Position numbers and translations under genes: made by a program
Assembly: GCA_021848045.1 (NCBI GenBank)
Contig: JAJZNC010000054.1
Coordinates: 1-53,037 of the forward strand
Reading direction: 5' to 3'
Source of the DNA: an archaeon
GTDB lineage: Archaea; Thermoproteota; Nitrososphaeria; Nitrososphaerales; Gagatemarchaeaceae
DNA: 53,037 nucleotides
Part shown: piece by piece, positions 8,505-17,106 of the stretch
Position numbering within the stretch: position 1 is the stretch's first letter
Layout: the number at the start of each line of letters is the position of its first letter
The notes under the pieces: generated by a model
Seen by the model: the letters and a program-made list of their open reading frames with translations, nothing else
What the model was told of the DNA's origin: nothing
Database searches by the model: none

Positions 8505-9629
8505 TCAGGCGGTCGGCGAGTCCAAGCCTGGGCGGGAGCGGCGGGCAGACCGCTTCGCTATCGCCAGGGCGACCACGTAGGTCGAGGGGACACCCAGCAG
8601 GAAGATTATCTCCACGGTCGGGATTATGTCCAGGTAGCTCCCGGTAGCGGAGGTCCACGGGACGCCGTAGACCCCCTGGCCCAGGAAGGAGAAGACGCTG
8701 CCCACGTAGTTGACGGACCAGTGCAGGAGTATGTTCGCCGAGAACCCGTACTTGATGTACAGGTATCCCAGGAAGAGGCCCGCGAGGGCCGCCTCGCTGA
8801 TCTTCCCCGGGCCCCAGCCCGACCCCGACGCGTAGTGCGCGTAGCCGAACAAGAGCGACGAGATCCCGAGGAAGGTGTAGACGACCGGTTTGAGCGCCCT
8901 CACCTTCAGCGAGTCGTACTCCCGGTCCGGGAAGATCGAGGGGGTCGCGTCGCTGAAGCTGCGGACCGCATCCCCCTCCTCCTCGTCTGTGTCCCAGACT
9001 GACGAGGGCCTCCAGAGCGCGCGAAGGACCATCCCTCGCGGGGCGCCCCTGAGGATGAAGAGCGAGATGACGAGGACGGGGACCCCTATCATTATGACCC
9101 TGAAGGTCGTCTCCTCGAGGACGGGCGCCAGCGTAAAGTCCAGGAAGAGCTCGAACGGGTCGCCGGTGATGTTGCCCGTGGAGATCCCGGCGTTCGTCTG
9201 GAAGGTGTCTACCACGAACGTGAGGAAGCTCGTGGCCCCGAGGAGCACCATCATCGCCGCGAGAGGGTTCCCGAAGAGCGCGCGATAGTCGTCGGGGAGC
9301 GCGCGCCGGAGCGACCCGAAGAAGCCCGTCCCCTGGCGCGCGGCGAGGACGAAGAATGCCAGGTAGATCGCGGTGAGCCCTACGAAGTAGGCGCCCAGGC
9401 TCCCGGGGATCGGCACCCCGAGCGTCCCGAAGACCAGGTCGAGCTCGACCCCCGCGATGTCCGTGGAGGCGGAGTATTTGCTCGAGAGGTGCGTCCCGAA
9501 GACCGTGTAGAACCCGACCGGGAAGGAGACCACCATCATGGCGAAGGTGAATACGAGGACCGCCACGAGGAAGTACATCCAGCTGGACCTCGGCGTGACG
9601 CCCCCCTGGGCGGCGGGCGGCGAGGACAA
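8505..9629 (-). CDS. CPBP-family intramembrane metalloprotease (CAAX protease-like)
   Basis: A 374-residue multispanning membrane protein. The CPBP/Abi signature is present: glutamates 172-173 and Arg177 in VLEETTFR, His265 in FGYAHYASGSG, and His303 in LLHWSVN. These residues form the glutamate/histidine metal site of the Rce1-like family, which includes type II CAAX proteases and bacteriocin-immunity proteins. An acidic cytoplasmic loop (WDTDEEEGD, about 212-220) interrupts the helices. The stop is followed by a gene-free stretch toward TFB. Upstream lies a small zinc-ribbon gene three bases away, so the two probably share a transcript. Substrate unknown. Confidence 0.82.
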   Translation of the reverse strand: MSSPPAAQGGVTPRSSWMYFLVAVLVFTFAMMVVSFPVGFYTVFGTHLSSKYSASTDIAGVELDLVFGTLGVPIPGSLGAYFVGLTAIYLAFFVLAARQGTGFFGSLRRALPDDYRALFGNPLAAMMVLLGATSFLTFVVDTFQTNAGISTGNITGDPFELFLDFTLAPVLEETTFRVIMIGVPVLVISLFILRGAPRGMVLRALWRPSSVWDTDEEEGDAVRSFSDATPSIFPDREYDSLKVRALKPVVYTFLGISSLLFGYAHYASGSGWGPGKISEAALAGLFLGYLYIKYGFSANILLHWSVNYVGSVFSFLGQGVYGVPWTSATGSYLDIIPTVEIIFLLGVPSTYVVALAIAKRSARRSRPGLDSPTA

Positions 9630-9632
9630 GTG

Positions 9633-9869
9633 CTACGCGTCTCGCACGCGGCGGGCCGCCTCGTCCTCGCCGCGCCTGTCCTCGAGGTAGACGTACCCCT
9701 TGTACCCGCACTTTTCGCAGTAGTAGTCCTGCGGGACGAGCCACCCTCCCAGCTCGCTCCCCTTGGTGAGCGGCGAGAGGCAGTTCACGCAGAGCTTCGT
9801 GACCGGCTTGCTCGGGTTCCTCCTCACAAGGCGCGGCATCCCCTCGTCAGAGTCCTGGGAAGAGGCCAA
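9633..9869 (-). CDS. Small zinc-ribbon protein
   Basis: 78 residues with CVNC at about 28-31 and CEKCGYKGYVYLE at about 51, a typical C-x2-C...C-x2-C zinc ribbon, followed by an acidic/basic tail. No enzymatic motif. It precedes the CPBP protease gene on the same strand with a 3-bp gap, so they look co-transcribed. Such ribbons often bind nucleic acid or a protein partner; the specific role is unknown. Confidence 0.7.
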   Translation of the reverse strand: MASSQDSDEGMPRLVRRNPSKPVTKLCVNCLSPLTKGSELGGWLVPQDYYCEKCGYKGYVYLEDRRGEDEAARRVRDA

Positions 9870-10069
9870 GGTGCCCTTGAGCGACGGGCTGCCTCTAAAA
9901 ACGCTTCCCCGCGGTCAGGGGACCCCGGCCGACCGGACGTACGCGGCGTCCTGAGACGGCGCGGTGAGACGGGGCGGCCGCTGGCCCGCGTAGCCGGCGA
10001 GCAGGGCGATTCTCAGGGCCGGCAATCGTCTACCCCACTTAATACCGCGGACCGCTCTGTTCCAGTCAT

Positions 10070-10519
10070 GTGAAGGAATTGGCAGCTCATAGGAAGGGAT
10101 TGACGTTGGGCATGGCTGCGATCGGGGGGCTATTCTTGTTCTCCTTTGTTGCAGCCGGCCTCGCTCTGCCCGCGACCGGGCAGGGAGCGACGACGGCGAA
10201 GACAACCATCCCAGGCGCGGCCTACGTCGGGGGCCACGACGCCGAGGCGGCGACGGTCAACGCAGCGGCCTTGACCGGCACCCACCTACCCATCTACGCG
10301 GCCAACCGCCACCTGCAGACATTCGGACCGCAGGGGACGTGCTCGTGGCTCACCATAGAGCAGAACGAGAACGAGTCTGCGAACGCGCCGCTTGACCCAG
10401 ACGACGTTGTGGGCGCGGCAGCCTCGTCCGGAATCGGGGTGCCGGTATACGCGGCAAACAGCTACCTCCAGGCCTTTGGGCAGCAGGTCGTCCAGTCCTG
10501 CCCCATCGGGTATCCGTGA
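10070..10519 (+). CDS. Secreted protein with an internal duplication, unknown function
   Basis: 149 residues from GTG 10070. A basic N-terminus is followed by a hydrophobic stretch (GMAAIGGLFLFSFVAAGLAL, about 14-33) that is a signal peptide or anchor. The exported part contains two related units: LPIYAANRHLQTFG (about 73-86) and VPVYAANSYLQAFG (about 124-137), each preceded by an Ala-rich segment and followed by a single cysteine region (GTCSWL and QSCPIG), which could form a disulfide. TATA-like ACTTAATACC lies about 30 bp upstream. I do not recognise the family. Confidence 0.6.
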   Translation: MKELAAHRKGLTLGMAAIGGLFLFSFVAAGLALPATGQGATTAKTTIPGAAYVGGHDAEAATVNAAALTGTHLPIYAANRHLQTFGPQGTCSWLTIEQNENESANAPLDPDDVVGAAASSGIGVPVYAANSYLQAFGQQVVQSCPIGYP

Positions 10520-10684
10520 TCACCGACAGGCCGAGCACGGGCCGCCATGGGCTCGCGCCCGGCCACCGCCGTCCCGCCGAGCGCGGTTCGAGGGTGCGAC
10601 CGTCCGGGAGGTGTGCTTCCGCGCTGCGGCCCGGACCCGCCGACGAAGGAATCCCTTTTAGCGGAGCGGCACCGTCAGCAGGAC

Positions 10685-10825
10685 ATGTCAGGGGACCTCG
10701 CCTCAGCGAAGGGAGAGGTGTGCTACTGCGGGACCAGGATGGTCGAGATCCAGGCGTGCAAGTACAGGTGCCCCAACTGCGGCGCGCTCCTCGACTGCGA
10801 GGACGTGTCCGGCCTCCCAAAGTGA
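10685..10825 (+). CDS. 46-residue zinc-ribbon protein
   Basis: Starts at ATG 10685 (MSGDLASAKGEVCYCGTRMV) and has C-x-C...C-x2-C (CYCG at about 13-16 and CPNCG at about 29-33), then an acidic LLDCED tail. The real gene is the short C-terminal part of a longer open frame. The TATA-like CTTTTAGC at about 10654-10661, about 28 bp upstream, fixes this start. Function unknown; probably a metal-binding adaptor. Confidence 0.6.
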   Translation: MSGDLASAKGEVCYCGTRMVEIQACKYRCPNCGALLDCEDVSGLPK

Positions 10826-10883
10826 GCCGACCAGTCCGGGCGCGCGCTTATAGCCGCCCCCAGGAGAGCCACCCGAAGATAGA

Positions 10884-11906
10884 ATGCGAGCCGCGCTTGT
10901 AGGCCAGGCGGGAGGCGTCCGTGTCGAGGACGTCCCCGACCCATCCCCCGCGGCGGGGGAGGTCCTCGTCAAGCTGAGGTGCTGCGGGGTCTGCGGGACC
11001 GACCTCGAGAAGGTCCAGGGCGTGGGGATCACCTCCAAGATACTGGGGCACGAGTCGGTGGGCGAGGTGGAGGAGGTCGGGCGCGGGGTGGAGGGCGTAT
11101 CGAGGGGGATGAGGGTCTTCGCCCACCACCACGTCCCCTGCATGGAATGCTCGCTTTGCAGGAGGGGGAAGCCGACCTACTGCGCGGAGTTCGCCAGGCA
11201 CAACCTCGTCCCGTGCGGGCTGGCCGAGCGGTTCGTCGTGCCGCGGTACAACGTCGAGAGGGGTGCGGTCCTGGAGCTGCCCGAGAGCCTCGGATACGAG
11301 GAGGCGAGCTTCATCGAGCCCCTCTCGTGCTGCATCATGGGCCTGGCCAACGCCAGGGCAGAGTCCGCGAAGACCGCGCTGATCTACGGCGCGGGCCCGG
11401 TCGGCCTGATGATCTTCAAGCTCCTGAGGCACCACGGCCTGGAGAAGGTCGCCGTGGCCGACGTGAGCGAGTACAGGAACGCGTTCTCGAGGAAGCTGGG
11501 CTGCGACCTGGTCTTCGACGCCTCGAGCAAGGACGAGAGGGACGCGGCCCTCCGCGGCGCCATGCCCTACGGCCCCGAGCTCGTCGTGGTCGCCACAGCG
11601 AGCCCGGTCGCCTTCGAGGAGGCCACCAGGCTCGCCTCGAGGGGCGGGACGGTCCTCCTCTTCGGAGCGCCCAAGAGGGGCGCGACCGCGACCATCGACC
11701 TGGCCCGCCTCTTTCTCGGGGGCGCCTCGGTGGTCACAAGCTACGCCTCCAGCGAGAGGGAGACGCAGGCCGCCGCCAGGCTGCTGGCGGACGGCGCTGT
11801 CACGGTGACCGACCTGGTCACCCACAGGTTCCCGCTCGCCGACTCCGAGAGGGCGTTCGCCGCGGCGGCGCAGCAGCAGTGCATGAAGGCGCTGATCACG
11901 GACTGA
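10884..11906 (+). CDS. Zinc-dependent MDR alcohol/polyol dehydrogenase
   Basis: A 340-residue medium-chain dehydrogenase. The catalytic zinc site is in CGVCGTDLEKV (Cys) and GHESVGEVEEVG (His-Glu). Structural zinc cysteines are in CMECSLCRRGKPTYC. The Rossmann motif is YGAGPVGLMIFKLL and the adenine-ribose acidic residue is in VADVSE, suggesting NAD. The family includes sorbitol, threonine and galactitol-phosphate dehydrogenases; the substrate cannot be fixed from sequence alone. The next gene starts six bases after the stop, on the same strand. Full length and all motifs intact. Confidence 0.87.
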   Translation: MRAALVGQAGGVRVEDVPDPSPAAGEVLVKLRCCGVCGTDLEKVQGVGITSKILGHESVGEVEEVGRGVEGVSRGMRVFAHHHVPCMECSLCRRGKPTYCAEFARHNLVPCGLAERFVVPRYNVERGAVLELPESLGYEEASFIEPLSCCIMGLANARAESAKTALIYGAGPVGLMIFKLLRHHGLEKVAVADVSEYRNAFSRKLGCDLVFDASSKDERDAALRGAMPYGPELVVVATASPVAFEEATRLASRGGTVLLFGAPKRGATATIDLARLFLGGASVVTSYASSERETQAAARLLADGAVTVTDLVTHRFPLADSERAFAAAAQQQCMKALITD

Positions 11907-11911
11907 GTGGC

Positions 11912-12952
11912 ATGGCCGGGCGACCGCGGTCCCAAGAGCGTCCGGAGGGGGCGACGCCCGACCCCAACACCCAGACGATACTGAGCGTCCTCAAGACGTA
12001 CCCGTCCAGCGAGGTAGCGATCATAGGGTGCCACGCGGCGCGGATGAGCAGGAAGAACTGCGAGTACGACCTCCTGGTCGTGAGCAAGGACCCGACGCCC
12101 ACCAAGTACGCCCGCGCCGGCGACTTTTACGCCGAGATAGTCTTCAGGTCGGAGAGGGACGTGCGCACGCCCGAGACCGAGCTCGCGACCGCCCTTGCCA
12201 AGGCGACCGTCCTCCGGGACGGCTCCCTCCTCCTCGCGGGGGCCGTGGCGAGCTGCAAGCGGAGGTTCAAGGAGAACTGCACAAAGGCCGCGGAGTCCCA
12301 CCTCGCCTCGGCGCTAAAGGCCCTGGGGCGGGTGGACGAGCTGGTCGCCCGCAACACGCCCGAGGCTGACTTTTGGCTCACGGCAGCGGCGAACGACCTC
12401 GGCGTCTCCGAGGTCTTCTCCGGAATGCAGGTCCCGTCGCCGAGCCACATCTTCTCGCAGATGAAAGGCCTCTCGAAGAGGAAGACGGTGAGCTTCCGCG
12501 AGTGGACCGAGGCGTCGGGGTTCAGGCTCGCGTCCAGGGCGTCGTGCGAGAACAGATTGGAGACCCTGGGGGTCCTCTACGACGTGCTGCGGACCACGGC
12601 CATGGACCTACCGATGTCCCTCCGCTTCGGCAAATACAGGTCTGAGGACGCGATGGCGGTCGTCCGCGGCAAGGCCGACGAGCTTCTCCAGTCGCTCGAG
12701 ACGATAGAGTGCTACTCGTTCCTCGGGTATGAGGTGGTGAGGACCCTCCTCGACCTTCACTCGCTTCACTGCTACGGTCTCAAGAAGGAGCCCGACTACT
12801 CCGATGTGACGGGGGAGCTCACAGCAGGTCCCGACCGGCTGCTCTCGGAGGAGCTGCTCAGGGGGATGGGGATAGTGAGGACCGCCGAGCTGGTGAGGGC
12901 GGGAGCTGACTCGCTGAGGACGGCCGTCTCGTCGCTGGCCACGAAGATGTGA
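11912..12952 (+). CDS. Conserved-looking protein with a possible nucleotidyltransferase-like N-terminus
   Basis: 346 residues starting at ATG 11912 (MAGRPRSQERPEG), six bases after the MDR dehydrogenase stop. The N-terminal region (about 20-75: ILSVLKTYPSSEVAIIGC then NCEYDLLVVSKD) resembles the beta-strand and acidic pattern of nucleotidyltransferase-fold proteins, although the classic GSxxxG is not present. The rest is mostly helical, with a HEPN-like feel but no catalytic motif I can name. It overlaps the next gene by four bases (GTGA). Its operon with a dehydrogenase and a deacetylase-family enzyme gives no clear role. The N-terminal assignment is weak. Confidence 0.6.
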   Translation: MAGRPRSQERPEGATPDPNTQTILSVLKTYPSSEVAIIGCHAARMSRKNCEYDLLVVSKDPTPTKYARAGDFYAEIVFRSERDVRTPETELATALAKATVLRDGSLLLAGAVASCKRRFKENCTKAAESHLASALKALGRVDELVARNTPEADFWLTAAANDLGVSEVFSGMQVPSPSHIFSQMKGLSKRKTVSFREWTEASGFRLASRASCENRLETLGVLYDVLRTTAMDLPMSLRFGKYRSEDAMAVVRGKADELLQSLETIECYSFLGYEVVRTLLDLHSLHCYGLKKEPDYSDVTGELTAGPDRLLSEELLRGMGIVRTAELVRAGADSLRTAVSSLATKM

Positions 12953-13911
12953 GGGCGATGTGCAGGGTCTGCGTCGTCAGGGGTGACGAGCTCCTGAAGT
13001 ACTCCTTCCCCCGGCCGCACCCGTTCAGCTCCGCGCGGGTCGAGGCGTTCTGGGCGGAGCTGTCCCGCCTGGGGCTTGGCGAGGCGACGGTCGAGCCCGA
13101 GAGGGCCGACGAGCCCACGCTCGAGCTCTTCCACGAGCGCTCGCACGTCGAGTTCGTCAGGAGCGCGTCGACGCTGGGCTACGGCTACCTCGACGAGGGG
13201 GACACCCCGGCGTTCGAGGGCGTCCTCGAGGCGGGGGAGCTCGCGGTCGGCTCGACGCTCGCGTGCGTGGAGAGGGTCCTCTCGGGGGAGGCCGACCACG
13301 GGTTCAACCCCGTGGGAGGGCTGCACCACGCGCGAAGGGACAGGTCGGCGGGGTTCTGCGTCTTCAACGACATCGGCGTGGCCATCGAGCTACTCAGGGG
13401 TGCAGGGATGAGGAGGGTGCTCTACGTGGACATCGACGTCCACCACGGGGACGGGGTCTTCTACCCCTACGAGAGCGACCCCGATGTGCTCGTCTTCGAC
13501 GTCCACGAGGACGGTCGGTTCCTCTATCCGGGGACCGGCCGGGCCGAAGAGTCCGGGAAGGGAGAGGCGGCGGGTACCAAGGTGAACGTCCCGCTCGCCC
13601 CGGGGGAAGGGGACGAGGCGTTCGCCAGGGTGGCCCCGCGGCTGGCGAGGTTCGCCGAGGAGGCGAGCGCGGACTTTGTGATCCTCCAGTGCGGGGCCGA
13701 CGGCCTGGCGGGAGACCCGCTCGGAGGCCTCGCATACTCTCCGCGGGTGCACGCGGAGGTCGCGCGGATCCTTCACGCGGTCGCCCACCAATCGTGCGGC
13801 GGCAGGATGGTCGCGCTCGGAGGAGGCGGTTACGACCCTGCGAACTGCGCCGCGGCGTGGACGGCGGTGGTCAAGGAAATGTGTGAAAACCATGAAAACG
13901 CAAATCGGTGA
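12949..13911 (+). CDS. Histone deacetylase-family zinc hydrolase (AcuC-like)
   Basis: A 320-residue member of the HDAC/AcuC/acetylpolyamine amidohydrolase superfamily that removes acyl groups from lysine or polyamines. Catalytic His126-His127 lie in GGLHHARRDRSAGFC. Zinc ligands are Asp163 and His165 in DIDVHHGDGV and Asp251 in QCGADGLAGDPLG. The C-terminal LGGGGY carries the transition-state residue region. GTG at 12949 overlaps the upstream stop by four bases; ATG at 12958 is an alternative three codons in. Third gene of an apparent operon with the MDR dehydrogenase and an unknown protein. Substrate unknown. Confidence 0.9.
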   Translation: MRAMCRVCVVRGDELLKYSFPRPHPFSSARVEAFWAELSRLGLGEATVEPERADEPTLELFHERSHVEFVRSASTLGYGYLDEGDTPAFEGVLEAGELAVGSTLACVERVLSGEADHGFNPVGGLHHARRDRSAGFCVFNDIGVAIELLRGAGMRRVLYVDIDVHHGDGVFYPYESDPDVLVFDVHEDGRFLYPGTGRAEESGKGEAAGTKVNVPLAPGEGDEAFARVAPRLARFAEEASADFVILQCGADGLAGDPLGGLAYSPRVHAEVARILHAVAHQSCGGRMVALGGGGYDPANCAAAWTAVVKEMCENHENANR

Positions 13912-13920
13912 GTTTCTATG

Positions 13921-13994
13921 AATATTGTAATATCCAAGTGCATATTATGGAAGTCTGATATCTACCCTTAAGAGCCAGTGCATATTACAATATT
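13921..13994 (+). promoter_or_regulatory. Operator-like promoter with paired inverted and direct repeats
   Basis: AATATTGTAATAT (13921-13933) has a perfect 13-bp inverted copy ATATTACAATATT (13982-13994). AGTGCATATTA occurs at 13937-13947 and again at 13977-13987, 40 bp apart on the same face of the helix (about four turns). A TATA-like CCCTTAAGA sits between them (13966-13974), about 31 bp before the ATG at 14005. Two bound dimers would bracket the TATA box and cover the start site. Confidence 0.55.
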
Positions 13995-14004
13995 TGCGAG
14001 GAGC

Positions 14005-14193
14005 ATGAGCAACGGCATGCACCAAGAGTCAAGGGCAAGGACTGCAGGTTGCAGTTTTTGCGGAAAGACCCTTGGTAAGGAGTATTTCTTCACGTGCCAT
14101 GTCTGCGGCGCGACATATTGTTACATCCACATGTACAGGCACGGAAGAGCTCACAGGCTCCAGTCTGCCGCTGCGCCCCTGGTTTCAAAATAG
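14005..14193 (+). CDS. Small zinc-finger protein (AN1/treble-clef-like)
   Basis: 62 residues from ATG 14005, directly after a GAGGAGC ribosome-binding-like stretch. The Cys/His pattern is CSFCGKTLGKEYFFTC, then HVCGATYCYIHMYRHGRAH, giving C-x2-C...C-x2-C-x4-C-x2-H-x4-H-x3-H, enough for two zinc ions in an AN1- or LIM-like fold. No enzymatic motif. The promoter is unusually symmetrical, so the gene may be tightly regulated or autoregulated. Coding here is AT-richer than the upstream HDAC gene. Confidence 0.68.
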   Translation: MSNGMHQESRARTAGCSFCGKTLGKEYFFTCHVCGATYCYIHMYRHGRAHRLQSAAAPLVSK

Positions 14194-14212
14194 CAACGGC
14201 TGCAAACGATTT

Positions 14213-14698
14213 TCATTTCTTTTGCGGCTCTTCGCGCATGGCCTTGGCGGCGGCGCGCACAGACTTCACCACGTTCTGGTATCCGGTGCACCTGCAGAGG
14301 TTGCCTGAGATCCCGAGCCGCACCTCTTCTTCGGTCGGGTCAGGGTTCTCCTTCAGGAGCCAGGCCGTCTGCATTATGAGCCCGGGGGTGCAGTAGCCGC
14401 ACTGGAGGCCGTGGTTCTCCCAGAAGGCAATCTGGATCGGGTGGAGCCCCTCTGCCCCGCCGTTGAGCCCCTCGATCGTGGTGACCTCCTTGCCCGCCGC
14501 CTGGACCGCGAACATCGTGCACGACTTCACCGACCTGCCGTCGACGAGCACAGTGCAGGCGCCGCAGTTTGTCGTGTCGCAGCCGATGTGCGTCCCGGTC
14601 AGCCCGAGCGAGTCGCGGAGGAAGTCGACCAAGAGCAGGCGCGGCTCGACCTCCTTCCTCTGGCTGGTGCCGTTGACCTTGACCTCCACGAGCGTCAT
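14213..14698 (-). CDS. coxS: [2Fe-2S] small subunit of a xanthine dehydrogenase/CO dehydrogenase-type molybdoenzyme
   Basis: 161 residues starting at ATG 14698. The plant-type ferredoxin cluster is in [16 protein letters not shown] plus a Cys in KSCTMF. The second cluster is in QCGYCTPG and [10 protein letters not shown]. This subunit carries electrons from the Mo-pterin large subunit to FAD. Its start overlaps the coxM stop by four bases (ATGA). The next gene downstream is convergent, so there is no room for the large (molybdenum) subunit in this operon. Confidence 0.93.
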   Translation of the reverse strand: MTLVEVKVNGTSQRKEVEPRLLLVDFLRDSLGLTGTHIGCDTTNCGACTVLVDGRSVKSCTMFAVQAAGKEVTTIEGLNGGAEGLHPIQIAFWENHGLQCGYCTPGLIMQTAWLLKENPDPTEEEVRLGISGNLCRCTGYQNVVKSVRAAAKAMREEPQKK

Positions 14699-15573
14699 CC
14701 CTTGGCCCTCCCTGCGGCCAGCTCGAGCGCTCGCCGAGCGAAGACCCCGACCATCTCGCGCTTGTACGAGGCCGAGCCCCTGAGCGGGTCGTCGCTGGGG
14801 GAGCACTCCGCGGCGGCGGCCGCGGAAGCCTCGAGGATGGCCTCCTTCGTGACCCGCTTCCCGACGAGGAGGGCCTCCGCCCTGCCTGCGCGCAGGCTCT
14901 TGGGCCCGACCGCGGTCAGGCCGACCCCGGCGTAGGTGCAGAGCCCGCCCTCGATCCTTAGCTGGACTGCCACGCCCACGGTCGCGAAGTCCCCGACCTT
15001 CCTCTCCAGCTTCAGGTACGCGCCGCCCTCCGTCCCGCCCGCCGAGGCGGGGACGGCGACCCTAGTGACCAGCTCGTCCTCCTCGAGCGCCGTCGTGAAC
15101 GTGTCGACCAGGAAGGAGTCGATGGGTATCTCCCGCTCCCCGCCCCTCCCCGCGGCGGTGACGCTCCCCCTGAGCGCGAGCATGACCGCGCCAAGGTCCC
15201 CGCTCGGGTCAGAGTGGGCGAGTGCTCCCCCTATCGTCCCCATGTTCCTCACCTGCGGGTCCCCGATCATCCCCGCGGCCTCCGCGAGTAGCGGCGCGCG
15301 CCTCTTAACGAGCGGGGACGTCTCGACGGTGTGGTGGCGGGTCAGAGCGCCTAGGACGAGCGAGCGCCGGTCCTGCGACTCGGCGACGTCTCCCAGCCCG
15401 CGAATCCCGTTGATGTCGACGACGTACGAGGGGGACGCCAGCCTCAGCTTCATCAGGGGGATCAGGCTCATCCCGCCGGCCACCACCTTGGCCTCGCCCC
15501 GGTGCTCGCCGAGGAACCGCACCGCATCCTCCACGGAGCCGGGTGCAAAGTACTGGAAGCTTCTTGGAAGCAT
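14695..15573 (-). CDS. coxM: FAD-binding medium subunit of a xanthine dehydrogenase/CO dehydrogenase-type enzyme
   Basis: 292 residues. FAD-site motifs are [15 protein letters not shown] (about 31-45) and [19 protein letters not shown] (about 110-128), and the C-terminal CO-dehydrogenase flavoprotein domain follows ([14 protein letters not shown]). It passes electrons from the [2Fe-2S] subunit to the external acceptor. Start ATG 15573 lies about 36 bp after a minus-strand ACTATAAC TATA element (about 15606-15614). Followed by coxS with a 4-bp overlap and preceded by xdhC, but coxL is missing. Confidence 0.92.
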   Translation of the reverse strand: MLPRSFQYFAPGSVEDAVRFLGEHRGEAKVVAGGMSLIPLMKLRLASPSYVVDINGIRGLGDVAESQDRRSLVLGALTRHHTVETSPLVKRRAPLLAEAAGMIGDPQVRNMGTIGGALAHSDPSGDLGAVMLALRGSVTAAGRGGEREIPIDSFLVDTFTTALEEDELVTRVAVPASAGGTEGGAYLKLERKVGDFATVGVAVQLRIEGGLCTYAGVGLTAVGPKSLRAGRAEALLVGKRVTKEAILEASAAAAAECSPSDDPLRGSASYKREMVGVFARRALELAAGRAKG

Positions 15574-15625
15574 CGCCGACGACCCTGACGATCGCGACCG
15601 TTCCAGTTATAGTCTTTGCCGTGGG

Positions 15626-16498
15626 TCAGCGGGCGGTCCCAGTACCAAGCTCGCCGCCCACGGCCTCTAGGAACGCGGCGTGCGGCGCGTGCTTGCCCCG
15701 AAGGGTCGCGATCACGTCGGCCATGATGCTCACGACGACCTCCTCCGCGGTGACCGCCCCGATGTCCACCCCGACCGGGGAGTGGAGGGAGAGCAGGAAC
15801 GCAGGGTCTACGCCCCTCTCCCTGAGCCTGGCCACGTCACCCGAGGCCCTCGCAAGGCTCGCGAGCAGCCCCACGAACTTTAGCTTCCTCCTGGAGAGGA
15901 CCTCGAGCGTCGCGACGTCCCTCTCTCCCTTGGTGAGCACCACGACCGAGTCCGACTCGGCGAACTCGAACCGCTCGAGGTCGTAGTCCAGGTCGGTGAT
16001 CAGGACGTCTGGGTCCTCGGTCAGCACGGGGCTGTGGTCTATCACGACGGTCTCGAAGCCCGCGGCGTTCCCCATCTTGACCAGGCCGTCCTCGACATCG
16101 TCCCGCCCGCCCTGCCCTATCAGGATGAGCCTGTTCGCGGGAAGGTATGGCTCCACGTAGACCTCCATCGTCCCCCCGCAGTTGGTCTCCACGTACACCT
16201 CGTCGGGGTCGCGGTTCGCGAGCGCGCCGTCCACGGCCGCCTCTGCGTCCTCGAGGTGCACCTTGACGAGCCTGGCCTTTCCCGTCCTGAGGGCGTCCTG
16301 GGCCATGGACGCCACCACCGACTCCGGGCAGACCCCGCCGATGGTCCCGAGCACCACGCGGCCCTCCTTGGAGACCACCGCCTTGAAGCCTGGCTTGCCC
16401 AGGGAGGACCCGTGAACCCCGACCACCGTGGCAACCACGAACGGCTCCCCCCTCTCCGCAAGGTGGTCGATGAACCGCGTGAACTCGCGCTGCTTCAA
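15626..16498 (-). CDS. xdhC: XdhC/CoxF-family molybdenum-cofactor maturation protein
   Basis: Members bind Mo cofactor and help sulfurate and insert it into the large subunit of xanthine dehydrogenase-type enzymes. The N-terminal XdhC/CoxI domain has FVVATVVGVHGSSLGKPGFK (GS-x2-G motif) and GTIGGVCPES. The C-terminal Rossmann part has RLILIGQGGRDDVEDGL and VIDHSP. TTG 16498 is chosen because TATAAATA-like GATAAATATC (minus, 16522-16531) is about 28 bp upstream and the family N-terminus begins here; a GTG at 16534 is in frame but lies on the TATA box. Length 290. Likely serves the coxMS enzyme downstream. Confidence 0.85.
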   Translation of the reverse strand: MKQREFTRFIDHLAERGEPFVVATVVGVHGSSLGKPGFKAVVSKEGRVVLGTIGGVCPESVVASMAQDALRTGKARLVKVHLEDAEAAVDGALANRDPDEVYVETNCGGTMEVYVEPYLPANRLILIGQGGRDDVEDGLVKMGNAAGFETVVIDHSPVLTEDPDVLITDLDYDLERFEFAESDSVVVLTKGERDVATLEVLSRRKLKFVGLLASLARASGDVARLRERGVDPAFLLSLHSPVGVDIGAVTAEEVVVSIMADVIATLRGKHAPHAAFLEAVGGELGTGTAR

Positions 16499-16693
16499 GG
16501 CTGGTACTTTCGCGGGCGTTTCGATATTTATCACTTTGCGATAGCACGGTTCTCTCCTATCGACGGGCGAGGCCAGCGCACTTCCCGCCAGGGGTGAAGG
16601 AAGGCGAATTCTTGGCTGAGGTTGTTCCATACTGCATCTGCGGATACAAGGGCGGGAAGAATTAAATTGACCCATAGAGAGAGAACGAGCGCC

Positions 16694-16972
16694 ATGGGAA
16701 ACACGTCATGGCGCAAAGTACTCCGGTACTCAGGAATCGCCGCATCGGCAGCGGGAACGCTGGCTACCCTATGGGTCATCGTTGTGATTTGGCTGAACCG
16801 ATCGGATTGTCAGGGAGGTCTTAGTCCAGCCCCCAACCAAGGTTGCGGATATGTTCCACAGCTGGAACTCTTCGGACCAGCCGGCTGGTTTTCGACCTTG
16901 CTCCTCGGATTGTACCTGATTTACCTCGGCGCTGGCGCCCTAGTTCTAGGGTGGTTATTGCGGCGAGCCTAG
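16694..16972 (+). CDS. Small membrane protein with two transmembrane segments
   Basis: 92 residues from ATG 16694 (MGNTSWRKVLRYSG). Hydrophobic helices at about 14-34 (IAASAAGTLATLWVIVVIWL) and 62-88 (FSTLLLGLYLIYLGAGALVLG) flank an external loop with two cysteines (SDCQGG and GCGYVP) that could pair. A TATA-like GAATTAAATT at about 16658-16667 is about 30 bp upstream. No family recognised. Base composition is lower in GC than neighbouring core genes. Confidence 0.5.
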   Translation: MGNTSWRKVLRYSGIAASAAGTLATLWVIVVIWLNRSDCQGGLSPAPNQGCGYVPQLELFGPAGWFSTLLLGLYLIYLGAGALVLGWLLRRA

Positions 16973-17098
16973 CCGTTGCTTCTCCCCGCCAGATGGCCCT
17001 GCCAGCAGCAGCCTGTAGCGGCACGCCAGCCCGTCGCTCCGGGGCTTCCGACAAGAGGTATCCGCGAATCTGGCTCCGTAGATGAGGTAGCAAAGTCC

Positions 17099-17106
17099 CC
17101 GTCGCG
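17099..17106 (+). repeat. Left target-site duplication of the IS6-like transposon
   Basis: CCGTCGCG directly outside the left terminal inverted repeat, repeated identically at 20232-20239 outside the right one. Eight bases is the usual IS6-family duplication length. Confidence 0.85.

Noticed and set aside
10979-11911. An extended N-terminus for the unknown protein at 11912
   Set aside because: It is a different frame of the MDR dehydrogenase and lacks any protein-like features; ATG 11912 follows the dehydrogenase stop.
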